Source: Siphonodentalium dalli
Lineage: Eukaryota; Mollusca; Scaphopoda; Gadilida; Siphonodentaliidae
Direction: 5' to 3'
Length of the DNA: 64,000 nucleotides
Assembly: GCA_032622095.1 (NCBI GenBank)
Contig: CP136061.1
Span: 434,001-498,000, forward strand
The notes below the pieces were generated by a model. The model had not been told where the DNA came from. It saw nothing but the letters and a program-made list of their open reading frames with translations, and ran no database searches. Shown piece after piece: positions 1-8,207 of the stretch. The position numbers and the translations under genes were made by a program. Position 1 is the stretch's first letter. Every line of letters begins with the position of its first letter.

Positions 1-458
1 ATTTGATTTTTATCTCGAACACTTTGAAATAAAACCATGTAGTGTGCATTCAAACTTATAGTTCTGCTACTTTTTGATTTTTGGAACATGTTTTGAGTAA
101 TGTAAATTATTGAAGCATTTCGATGGTGCCCTTTTCTAGTAAACCAAAGCATTATTTTGTCTTCATCTTGTTCCCCCATCATGTCATCGAAAACAACAAG
201 ATGAGGAAATGATTTATCTGATACAATTTCCTCATCATCGTCTGGAATACCATCGATAAACTCAACGTTATCAATTTCTTTTATACGATTGTATGTGTCT
301 TGCCATTCTTTGTAACACCAAACTATTTTCTTTAGTGGTGTTTGGAATAAATCGTGTTTAAATTCAATAACTTTTTTAACAAATTATGTTTTACCTGATC
401 CACTAGGTCCGCTGATAAAGAAATTACACGGATGTTGGAAAAGTAAAGATTCTTCCAT
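1..458 (-). pseudogene. Polinton/adintovirus-type DNA-packaging ATPase, 3' part outside window, in-frame stop
   Basis: Reading the minus strand from the ATG at 456-458, a Walker A motif GPSGSGKT appears about 17 codons in. It is followed at once by a TAA stop (384-386). Beyond the stop the same frame stays open to base 1 and contains a Walker B-like strand, HLVVFDD, and a later ITQN segment, the layout of A32/FtsK-HerA family packaging ATPases. In this family the enzyme powers DNA entry into capsids, and it is a hallmark of Polintons and adintoviruses. The polymerase pseudogene lies upstream on the same strand, which supports the assignment. The C-terminus is outside the window. Only one disabling change is visible, so decay here is recent or slight. 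A sequencing error at the stop cannot be excluded. Confidence 0.8.
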
Positions 459-1095
459 GTTGTCACTTTGATGTCTAATCAGAGAGTGAACTTAACGACG
501 TGTGAATTTAGTTCTTAAACAGAAATCTCCATAGCTGTAAATATTTCCAAACATTTCAATAATCCAAGTATTATAGTCTTCTATTCTTCTGTTTGTTCTG
601 TAAACAAAAAAATCATTTCCTATAATGTTTTTAATTTTTGCAAATGTTGACATTTTTTTTGTTAACAAATACCCATAGATCCTAGGAACTGATTTAAAGG
701 TTCCCCTAGCAAGAGGATAATTATCTTCATACTTTGTATAATGAATATAGTCATGTTCATCAAAAGTTTCTAAATCTAAATGGTGTTGATCACCACCAAA
801 TATCAAAAAATCAGATATTCTTTCAATGAGAAAAAATGTTTTGAATTTAATAAATGATTTAATATATTTTTGAGAGAAATGAGAAGATATACTTGACTCA
901 AGATAGGCCAATCTCTGTAAACATTCGCCGACATCACAGCATCGTAGTATTGCTTTCTTTTCTCTTTCAAACCAGACTTCTTGTTATTCCTTCTTTATCT
1001 CTGGAATAAGTGTTGACTGTGCCACCAAATATCCATAAATCTTCTCAGCAATTTCTGGAGGTACTACTCCTGTCAACATCTTGACATGAAATGAC
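459..1095 (-). other. Degraded interval between polymerase and ATPase; possible broken small gene
   Basis: No family was recognised. An ATG at 1077-1079, 17 bases after the polymerase stop, opens a 31-codon frame containing PPEIAEKIYGYL, which ends at 984. A different minus frame is open from about 988 to a stop at 803-805 and is rich in charged residues. These could be two pieces of one frameshifted gene. A further minus-strand open stretch at 492-911 (139 codons) begins without ATG, and its stop is in frame with the ATPase start 33 bases later. The spacing suggests one small gene once lay here, but the sequence alone does not establish which frame was used. Confidence 0.3.
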
Positions 1096-4000
1096 TCAAC
1101 ATCTCCATCCGTATGGATATGTGTGAATACCATTGACGAGTTTTCGTTTTGTGTACACCGATCTGAAAGTTTTGGTTTGACACTCACTAATCAGTTGATG
1201 GTGCTTTTGTCTTTTAATTCTGGAAGGATACTCAACAACAGTTTTGAAATTTTCACGATCATTAACACATTGTACCATTGTTTCAAAATTAACTTTTTGA
1301 CTTGTGCTGTAATCAAGAGTGATACCTTTTACCTTACATTTGGTGTATCTTCTCCCATCTTTGATGTATTCATATCTGTAGTTCTTTGGCCCAAGTCCAG
1401 CAAATTTGACAATCTTTGCATCGGGATGTTCGTCGCTCCATTTCCCCAATCTTCCTTTGCTGAATGATGAGGTTCAATATTATCTAAAATATCAACATAA
1501 TTTACCAGAATGAATTTGTCACCATCAAGAAGTGTAACATTTTGAACAATTATAATGTTACTAGTAAGCAATTCAAAATAACGTGATGGCTTATCCACAT
1601 ACTCTGTTTTTGACATAAGATTTCTTTGTGCATTCTTACCCCATATACAATTAATCATATAAATTTTAGATATTTGGCGTTTTCCTGGATTCTTCTCGAT
1701 GTTCTCCAATTTTATACCCTCAGCTGCATAATAATCCTGTACAAACTTTTGCTTCTGTTCTTCTGTCTCAACACCAAATGAATAACCACTACATTCCTGT
1801 TTGATCTTTAGATGTTTGTCGATATAGGATTTGTATATTTCATCTGTCCAATCTGTCCAATGCCAAATTTGGTACACATCAAGTATTTTGTAGCCAACAT
1901 CCATTGCTTTGAATAATTCTGGCGTGGTCCACACTCCGGTTATAGCTCGATCTTCTTCTGAATGGTTACATGTCTCGTCCTCATTGATGGCACAAGTGTT
2001 GTACGAAGTAAAAACCATTTTGTTGTTACAATGAATCGGTAGAACTGGAATATACAATTTCGATGGTGGTAAAATTGTACATTTAACAAGTCCCGCATAG
2101 TCTCTAATGTGTTCTTGATCGATCTGCTCTTGGCTCAAAATTTCTGGATGTCCAACAGGGTAGAATTTATATTTGTTGCAATATGGATACAACGAACAGA
2201 CACCGATGAACTTGATTTCTTTTGTGGAATCTTGATCAATTTCCTCGTACAATTTGATGGCATTTGTACGTCCATCAAACAATGCTTCTCTTGGCAAAAT
2301 GGGGTCTCGATGTTTGTAGAAAGATTCCATTTGTTGTTTGAATTTCACATCCGATTTCATTCTTTCGTCGATCTGATGCCCCCAAATTGATTCAACTCTG
2401 TAACCAAGACTTTCCAGTTAATCTTTCTTCTGTTGAGTTCTTGTATATAATTCTTCCATGGTGAGCATCGTATAGGGATTCTTGTATTGTCTGTTGTTGT
2501 AACATTTTGGACATCCATGAAACAGACATCCATTCATCTCAAAAACTGTTCTTGTGGCTTCCTCATATCCATCGACGTAGTGTCCACCAATCTTGATTTC
2601 TCCTCCATTCAAAGCATGCTTAATTGTTATCATACGTGACAATGATAGATGTTGAAGCCAACGTATCGCTTTCATGGAATAGTTTTTAGCACATGGGTAT
2701 CCACCATCTGGAATGATTCCAATTGTTTTCTCTGGCATTGAATTCTTCCTCCATGCCAAATTGCAAACTTGCGCCAATGTTATTGACTCAATGAACGGGT
2801 CAATCTGTTCTGTTTCCAATATGTATTTCCTGAAATTTCCACATCCACGGCGAAGAATATCCACGTCTGATTTGCAGTACTTCTCCATCTCTTCTTGGAA
2901 GTTGAATATCACGTAATTTTCTATTTTCTCATTGTACCATTCAAAGAATTTCTCTCGATTTTCCACGCTCATCATGTCTGGTTTGTAGTAATCAGAAGCC
3001 AAGTAAGGTCCAATGTAATTTTGAAACTTTGGTGAATTCGCCCAATGTGGAAAGTGTCCTTTCGCCATCTCATTCAGCTGAAAAGTTTGTGGAAACTTTG
3101 AAAGCGGCATCATCAGAAAAATCAATAACTTTCACGCTGTTGCATTTTAAACTGAGAATTTTGTTTCCATTCATGATCAGTTCTGGTTTATGAATTCCAC
3201 TTTGTATGAGTGCTTGAAGTAGAAACTGTGCATCGTATCCCTGAGCATTATGTGCTATTGCAACACATCCTTTGTGATCTTGGTGGAATAACCAGTTTGT
3301 GAAGTCTGTTAAAACGTTGTCACCCTTGAATACAAATTCTCTGGAATCCGGTCCGCATGTTTCACATTTTTCTTCGATTGGTTTGCACATGCAATCTCCA
3401 CAAGCGGTATGTGCAACACAGAAGTTTGGAATATGAACACCTGTGTCTTGTCTGCATTCAAAGTCAAAGAATACATATGGAATCTTTGCAGGTTTCTTTT
3501 CCGGTGATTCATATTTTGGAATGTAGCACCTGTGATCTGCTTCAACGATTTCTTTGCAATGTTTGAATTTCTTCAACCCCGCACATATATGTCTGCTTGC
3601 TCTATTGGTGAGAATTTCTTCATCACAATTGTTGCATAGTTGAACCAAATCACATATTTTTCTTTTCTGTTTTCTTTCCGTCTTCAAATGGTTGTCGAAA
3701 CAAGATTTACTTCTGAATGATCGTCGACACGTTCTACACTTCACCAAATTTGTGAAATTACACTGTGTCAATGACCAGCATGCACAAACAAATCTGCATC
3801 GATGATCGCCACGACTTTTGAATCCAATGTCACAGAATTCACAGTAGTAGTTGGTGCCTAGAAATCCTTTGATTGATGTTATGGTGTCGAAGTGATTGTT
3901 GTTGTAGTAGATGTGTACACATTTGCTCTCCGAACACATTTCTGCAGGTTCAAATAGAAATCCAGCGCCAGCAAATTCATTGTGAATTTTCACAACATAT

Positions 4001-4908
4001 TCTGGATACAATATTTCTTGAATCTTGTGGAACTCATTGATACTGCAAACTGTATCGTGTGGAATGCCAGCACAGTTGAGTAGATTTTTTGCTGCATCTG
4101 TTTGTGCTGTGTATATTGATTGTCTTATTCTTTTCCATTTCTTTGACCAGCACGCAGATCCATCACTATCTGCCTTACACATTCCGACGACAATAGATCT
4201 TGCCATACACATAACATCATCAGCATTTTCAATCCGGACAATACTTCTTTTTACTTTTGTCAGCTTGTTCTTGTCTGCAAATGGTCCATAATGTTGTGAG
4301 TGTCGTGTACCACCTTCCGGAATATCTGTAACGAAGATTTCGAAATTGAGTGCACCGTCATGAATTGTAAAGTCTGCATTTGATTGAACCACATTTTGAA
4401 TATTATCCATGAGTGTCCCACCATTCAATTCACTGGCTTTTGTGAATGGAATGAAAATGCTCATATCAAGTCCTGGATGATTTATCGTAACTCTGATTCT
4501 TGTCTTCTCATTTGCTGAACATTTCTGTTTCAATTCTTCTGTCAACTTCTCAAATATCTCTGGAATGTTCTCGATTGGATCTGTAAATTTCTCGAATTTC
4601 ACACCAAATTGTCGTGCTGCTGATTTAAATTTTCTGGAAAAATTCTCCGAGTTCAGCTCCAATTTGAAATATTTTGTTGGATTGAACACAACACGCTCTC
4701 TAGCCAGACTTCTCTTTCTCTTCCCACCAATTTCTCTATTCTGTCTTCGACCGCGTCCAATCTGCCTATCACTAGAACTTTCTTCACTTTCTGCCCCATC
4801 AGTTTCCATATCGCTCTCTTCAATAACTGCAGGCCTTGGTCTTTTTCTAACAATATCTTCTTCGCTGGTGGCGTCGTCTGAGACAGGTCTTTTAATTCTC
4901 TTAAACAT
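1096..4908 (-). pseudogene. Polinton-type protein-primed family B DNA polymerase, multiply disrupted
   Basis: The first true ATG is at 4906-4908. The N-terminal third is acidic then Arg/Lys-rich (a likely nuclear signal), followed by several Cys/His clusters resembling zinc fingers. The exonuclease motifs are present: DFE (3454-3468), HNxxxYDxxF (3223-3254) and YxxxD (about 2856-2880). The polymerase part has the SLYP of motif A (about 2185-2204), a motif B-like KxxxxxN..WGK block (1636-1684), a GLGPKNYRYEY segment (about 1375-1405) and the family's C-terminal VYTKR...YGW ending. The breaks are a frameshift near 3112-3124, an in-frame TAA at 2418-2420, a GGT (Gly) codon at 2202-2204 where motif A needs Asp, and a deletion with frame change near 1441-1465 that removes motif C (YxDTDS). 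It therefore cannot encode an active polymerase. In the family, the enzyme replicates the element from a protein primer. Confidence 0.9.
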
Positions 4909-4989
4909 TTTTGTCTTGAGTTTTGTCAGCAAAAAATATTGCAACTGGCTTCTTCGGAGTTGAAGTGTAAAGTGTAGAATTACACCTGC

Positions 4990-4996
4990 TTTTATA
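4990..4996 (-). promoter_or_regulatory. TATA box of the polymerase gene
   Basis: TATAAAA on the minus strand, about 82 bases before the ATG at 4908. A start of transcription some 30 bases downstream would leave a 5' leader of roughly 50 bases. The box lies within the left hairpin arm. Confidence 0.55.
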
Positions 4997-5020
4997 GCAT
5001 TTTCATTTCGATGAAAATGC

Positions 5021-5027
5021 TATAAAA
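5021..5027 (+). promoter_or_regulatory. Mirror-image TATA box
   Basis: TATAAAA on the plus strand in the right hairpin arm, the exact mirror of the box used by the polymerase. The next plus-strand ATG with an open frame is at 5131 (61 codons, unrecognised, running into the first copy of the direct repeat), so no convincing target gene is seen. Confidence 0.35.
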
Positions 5028-5043
5028 GCAGGTGTAATTCTAC

Positions 5044-5275
5044 CGAGAATGACGATAGGACAATAAATTGGTTTCACGACCGCACAGGAGGCATCGGGAA
5101 AATCCGGTAAAAAGTTAAAAAAAAAGTTTAATGATAACTCCTTCTCAATACGCAACGTATTTTACATGTCTGGACCACAGACACAAGTCTAACATCCAAA
5201 ACAACAGGCTTACTATTACGCTTGCGTACCCAGTTAGCATAGGGGATCCAAAATCAATTAGGTCAGAGGTTCTGG
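5044..5275. other. Unassigned spacer
   Basis: Lies between the hairpin and the first direct repeat. It contains an A-rich tract near 5116-5130 and the start of a 61-codon open frame (5131) that resembles nothing known to me. No other signal was seen. Confidence 0.4.
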
Positions 5276-5747
5276 TTGATCATTATTGTATAGCGATCAA
5301 ACAAATGTTTTTTTAATTTCGTTAGATCATTATCTATTATTTGGTACACATGATTTGATATATTTGTTACCTCGTTAGGAAAATATGGAATGTTTTTCTA
5401 GTTTTTTTGGAAATGTACATATTTTATACATAAAACTGAACACAAGAAACATACTGAACATTTTTCTTGATCATTGCATTTGATAACTTTACTTGGTCAT
5501 CGTTTATGAACGAAGATGAATTCATATGTTAAAACATCTTAATTAATTGCATATACTATCATGAATTTAATCTATAACATATCGAAATGGTGAAACTAAC
5601 AGATAATGCACTGAAAAGAAACACAACGTCAGGAAACATTTGTCATTTTTAACGTCAAAGTATTATGTGCTTTCTCTACCGTCCGCGCAATCGTGACACA
5701 AGTTCAAGACGGATCTTCAGACTTATTCTGCATTCAAAGATGACTGC
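5276..5747 (+). repeat. Direct repeat, copy 1 (upstream region of gene A)
   Basis: Matches 6814-7290 almost base for base over most of its length, from TTGATCATTATTGTAT to the shared end TTCTGCATTCAAAGATGACTGC-like segment that includes the first codons. Both copies end in a short gene, so a whole promoter region was duplicated. Differences cluster in the last 70 bases. Confidence 0.9.
5611..5739 (+). promoter_or_regulatory. Shared upstream element, gene A
   Basis: Begins CTGAAAAGAAACACAACG and continues GGAAACATTTGTCATTTTTA, then TGTGCTTTCTCTACCG. The start lies 129 bases before the ATG. The same element precedes gene C (131 bases) and, inverted, gene B (134 bases). The constant distance argues for a promoter rather than chance repetition. 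Confidence 0.6.
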
Positions 5748-5916
5748 AATCCCCGAACCCTTGATGGCGATACTGAGAGGAACTAGGGGGATAACACCGC
5801 AGATAATGTGGGACAGGCACGCAAGAGAAGTGACCGCCCGTTCAAAGCTGATCATGCAAAAAAGAACAGCGGGGGAACAAAAGCAAAATTCTCACTCTGA
5901 GAAAATTGGGGAGTGA
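5740..5916 (+). CDS. Small unrecognised protein, gene A (58 aa)
   Basis: I do not recognise this product. The ATG at 5740 is chosen because it falls at the same point of the shared upstream region as the start of gene C, and the first three residues (Met-Thr-Ala) are the same in both. After that the two proteins differ. The product is basic, with many Arg and Lys in the second half, and has no visible membrane segment or signal peptide. A truncated copy of the downstream hairpin follows the stop by about 16 bases. It may be a short gene or the surviving head of a longer gene whose body was replaced, since its length is much less than that of gene C. Confidence 0.4.
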   Translation: MTAIPEPLMAILRGTRGITPQIMWDRHAREVTARSKLIMQKRTAGEQKQNSHSEKIGE

Positions 5917-5931
5917 ATTTTGATGTCGTAC

Positions 5932-5948
5932 AAAACGGCCCTTTTAGC
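5932..5948 (+). terminator. Half of the shared 3' hairpin, gene A
   Basis: AAAACGGCCCTTTT is identical to the start of the motif after gene C, but the pairing half (AGGGCC) is replaced by AGCATTGC. The position relative to the stop codon is the same as in genes B and C, so this reads as a truncated copy. Confidence 0.5.
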
Positions 5949-6127
5949 ATTGCTTAAGAACTAATAATGTTCATTGTACCCTATGTTTCGTTTTGAAAAA
6001 ATCACGCCACGAATAATTTAAAACAAAATATACTTGCAAATATTTGTTGTTGAATAAATTATGAATTGAACAATCGTGTTTTGTTTTTTTTCAGCTATGA
6101 AAGAGTAACCTTTTGGGAAATGTGTGT

Positions 6128-6143
6128 GGCCCTGAAAAGGGCC
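6128..6143 (-). terminator. Shared 3' hairpin, gene B
   Basis: On the minus strand, GGCCCTTTTCAGGGCC forms a perfect 6-bp stem with a TTTC loop, 22 bases after the gene B stop. The 23-base block 6126-6148 is the exact reverse complement of 7762-7784. It is likely to be a transcript-end signal, by analogy with the hairpins at gene ends in giant viruses and virophages. Confidence 0.55.
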
Positions 6144-6165
6144 GTTTTAAAATTATCATCTGACT

Positions 6166-6654
6166 TTAACACCGTTTTGTGTTTTTCTTATATCTTGACA
6201 TATCTTTCCCATGAGAACCGAGAGCTTTTGCGAATTCATCACTTTTCTCTGTATCTCTAGATTCTTTACAAGGAAGATGAAATCTGACTTTTGTCTCAGT
6301 AGAAGCCTTCATGATACTCTTAGGTTGTTTTTCTTTCGTCGCCGATAATTTTCCTTTTTTGATCTGTTTCTGCTCTTTCGATCTCTCAACATCATGAACC
6401 CTGATTGGGATATCTATCTGTTCTGCAACGAAACGAAGATTCACTTTCACTTCTTGATGCGTTACTTGCGTTTTCACGTCAATATCCCTGCGAAGACATC
6501 TCAGTTCATCTAAAATCGCTTTTAAAATGAGTGTATCACCATCTGTAGTCATTGTCGTATTAGCTTGGACTGTTGACTGTGACGCAGCATATGTATTCTG
6601 TGCAACAGGACTACTGTATATCTCACTCTGAAGAAATTCTGTTAACGGATCCAT
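6166..6654 (-). CDS. Unrecognised 162-aa protein with helical middle and Lys-rich tail, gene B
   Basis: I recognise no family. The ATG at 6652-6654 is chosen over an upstream TTG because it lies 134 bases from the inverted copy of the shared upstream element, matching genes A and C. The frame is intact. The N-terminal 40 residues are Ser/Thr/Gln-rich. About residues 43-85 alternate hydrophobic and charged residues, as in a helix or coiled coil (LILKAILDELRCLRRDID). The remainder is strongly basic, with Lys-rich runs such as KQIKKGKLSATKEKQPKS. A structural or nucleic-acid-binding role is possible but is an inference from composition. The gene converges on gene A, and its stop is followed by a complete copy of the 3' hairpin. 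Confidence 0.6.
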   Translation of the reverse strand: MDPLTEFLQSEIYSSPVAQNTYAASQSTVQANTTMTTDGDTLILKAILDELRCLRRDIDVKTQVTHQEVKVNLRFVAEQIDIPIRVHDVERSKEQKQIKKGKLSATKEKQPKSIMKASTETKVRFHLPCKESRDTEKSDEFAKALGSHGKDMSRYKKNTKRC

Positions 6655-6788
6655 CTCTTGATAGCAATGCAATGTAAGGTTGATCAAATTCGAAAATATT
6701 TGTATACATTTGACACGGGCGACAATGAAATCACATGTCGCATTGGCGTTAAAATTGACAAATATTTCCTGACGTTGTGTTTTTTCAG
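6655..6788 (-). promoter_or_regulatory. Shared upstream element, gene B (inverted copy)
   Basis: Read on the minus strand from 6788, it begins CTGAAAAAACACAACGTCAG and continues GGAAATATTTGTCAATTTTA with the same order of blocks as the gene A and gene C copies. It is more diverged and shorter than the two direct repeats: similarity is clear for about 75 bases (6711-6788) and then weak up to an ATTGC...TCAAGAG segment next to the ATG. Confidence 0.6.
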
Positions 6789-6813
6789 AGACGGATCAAC
6801 ATGTATATTTTTC

Positions 6814-7290
6814 TTGATCATTATTGTATACCGATCAAACAAATGTTTTTATTTTCGTTAGATCATTATCTATTATTTGGTACACATGATTTGATATATT
6901 TGTTACCTTGTTAGGAAAATATGGAATGTTTTTCTAGTTTTAGTTTTTGGAATTGTACATATTTTATACATAAAAACTGAACACAAGAAACATACTGAAC
7001 ATTTTTCTTGATCATTGCATTTTATAACTTTACTTGGTGATCGTTTATGAACGAAGATGAATTCATACGTTAAAACATCTTAATTAATTGCATATACTAT
7101 CATGAATTTAATCTATAACATATCGAAATGGTGAAACTAACAGATAATGCACTGAAAAGAAACACAACGTCAGGAAACATTTGTCATTTTTAACGTCAAA
7201 GCATTATGTGCTTTCTCTACCGCCCGCACAATCGTGATATATGTTCAAACACGGCAACGAACAATTTATTCTGCATTCAAAGATGACTGC
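6814..7290 (+). repeat. Direct repeat, copy 2 (upstream region of gene C)
   Basis: The partner of 5276-5747. It differs by scattered substitutions and a few small indels, for example TTTTTATTTTCG against TTTTTTTAATTTCG. The copy starts just outside the inverted gene B element, so the promoters of genes B and C are arranged back to back. Confidence 0.9.
7152..7282 (+). promoter_or_regulatory. Shared upstream element, gene C
   Basis: The same element as before gene A, starting 131 bases before the ATG at 7283. It ends in TTATTCTGCATTCAAAG directly before the start codon, which is identical in gene A and may mark the transcription start. Confidence 0.6.
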
Positions 7291-7747
7291 TGTAAACATA
7301 ACCGATCTTGACGAGATAATGGGCGGTGGGGTATACTGTAAAGCAGTGTACGGTGAAGAAATATCGCTATTTTAGAGGGCACTCAGCATTGGGATTTACG
7401 GGACGACCGATGGATGGATGGTTCTGAGAGATGCGGCAGTTGCCCTGTACTACACAGAGAGGGACGAACTTGGTGCGTCGGCACAAGACTTACGACACAC
7501 ACCACTTTTGGCCGAATCAAGATTGATGGTTGAATTAGCGGCGACTGTTATACAGCGACCTATCGTCATGTTTGATGCTACCAAAGGCGGCTACAAATCA
7601 ACACCAAGATTCAAGTCATCAATACCTCTAGTGTGGATCCCCCACGTTTGCCACGAGCATTATTGTGAATGCGAAATATGGATGAGGAGAGGAGACAAAT
7701 CAATTGAAGTTTTGGCAAACAAAGAAGTTCAATGTGTCGGATTCTAA
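7283..7747 (+). pseudogene. OTU-like cysteine protease gene with early stop, gene C
   Basis: The ATG at 7283 sits at the end of the shared upstream region. A TAG at 7373-7375 (codon 31) interrupts a frame that is otherwise open to 7747. The residues around and after it resemble the OTU fold: SLF and then RALS either side of the stop, YGTTDGWMVLR, a helical ELAATVIQRPIVMFD segment, and HEHYCECE near codon 126, where OTU enzymes have their catalytic His. The catalytic Cys expected just before LF is a Ser here. OTU enzymes cut ubiquitin from proteins and are carried by several large DNA viruses and mobile elements. With both the stop and the lost Cys, activity is not expected. The assignment is by eye and could be wrong. 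Confidence 0.5.
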
Positions 7748-7766
7748 ACTATAACAAAAATAAAAC

Positions 7767-7782
7767 GGCCCTTTTCAGGGCC
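7767..7782 (+). terminator. Shared 3' hairpin, gene C
   Basis: GGCCCTTTTCAGGGCC gives a perfect 6-bp stem with a TTTC loop, starting 19 bases after the stop codon and preceded by an A-rich run. It is identical to the gene B copy over 23 bases. Confidence 0.55.
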
Positions 7783-7923
7783 ACCAAATGATCGAAAAGA
7801 TACTCTTGATAGCTAATTGATATTTTCCAAAGTGAGATTTTCCTTTTGAAAAAAATAATTCTAAGTCCATTTTCATTTTTTCGATCAGAAATGTCACATC
7901 AATGACAGGAACATCTATCCTCA

Positions 7924-8207
7924 GGGGGTAACTATGGCCCAGTACCCCCCAGACAGGGCCACTATGGCCCAGTACCCCCCAGACAGGGCCACTATGGCCC
8001 AGTACCCCCCCAGACAGGGTCACTATGGCCCAGTACCCCCAGTGGGGTCACTATGGTCCAGTATCCGATACTGGGCCATAGTGACCCTGTCTGGGGTACT
8101 GGGCCATAGTGACCCTGACTGGGGGGTACTGGGCCATAGTGGCCCTGTCTGGGGGGTACTGGGCCATAGTGGCCATGTCTGGGGGGTACTGGGCCATAGT
8201 GACCCCC
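7924..8207. repeat. Head-to-head palindromic minisatellite (5 + 5 units of about 30 bp)
   Basis: The left half has five units containing CTATGGCCCAGTACCCC (the fifth is a variant, TGGTCC). The right half has five units of the reverse complement, TACTGGGCCATAG. The two arms meet at CAGTAT-CCG-ATACTG centred on 8066. The whole could fold into a long imperfect hairpin or cruciform. Units are 28-31 bp with small changes in the C-runs. Open frames through the array are a by-product of the repeat length. Confidence 0.95.

Larger units (their letters stand above)
4974..5043. repeat. Perfect 33-bp-arm hairpin with TTCG loop
   Basis: Bases 4974-5006 and 5011-5043 are exact reverse complements separated by TTCG (5007-5010). 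Similarity stops sharply at both outer ends. Each arm holds a TATAAAA box pointing outward. The structure lies 66 bases upstream of the polymerase ATG, so one arm is placed as its promoter. It may be a fold-back promoter, a remnant of an element terminus or head-to-head junction, or an assembly artefact. Confidence 0.9.

Noticed and set aside
4565..4963. Plus-strand open frame of 132 codons opposite the polymerase N-terminus
   Set aside because: It is the antisense shadow of the recognised polymerase frame.
5131..5316. 61-codon frame after the mirrored TATA box as its target gene
   Set aside because: It runs into the duplicated promoter region, has no counterpart before the second copy and matches no known protein.
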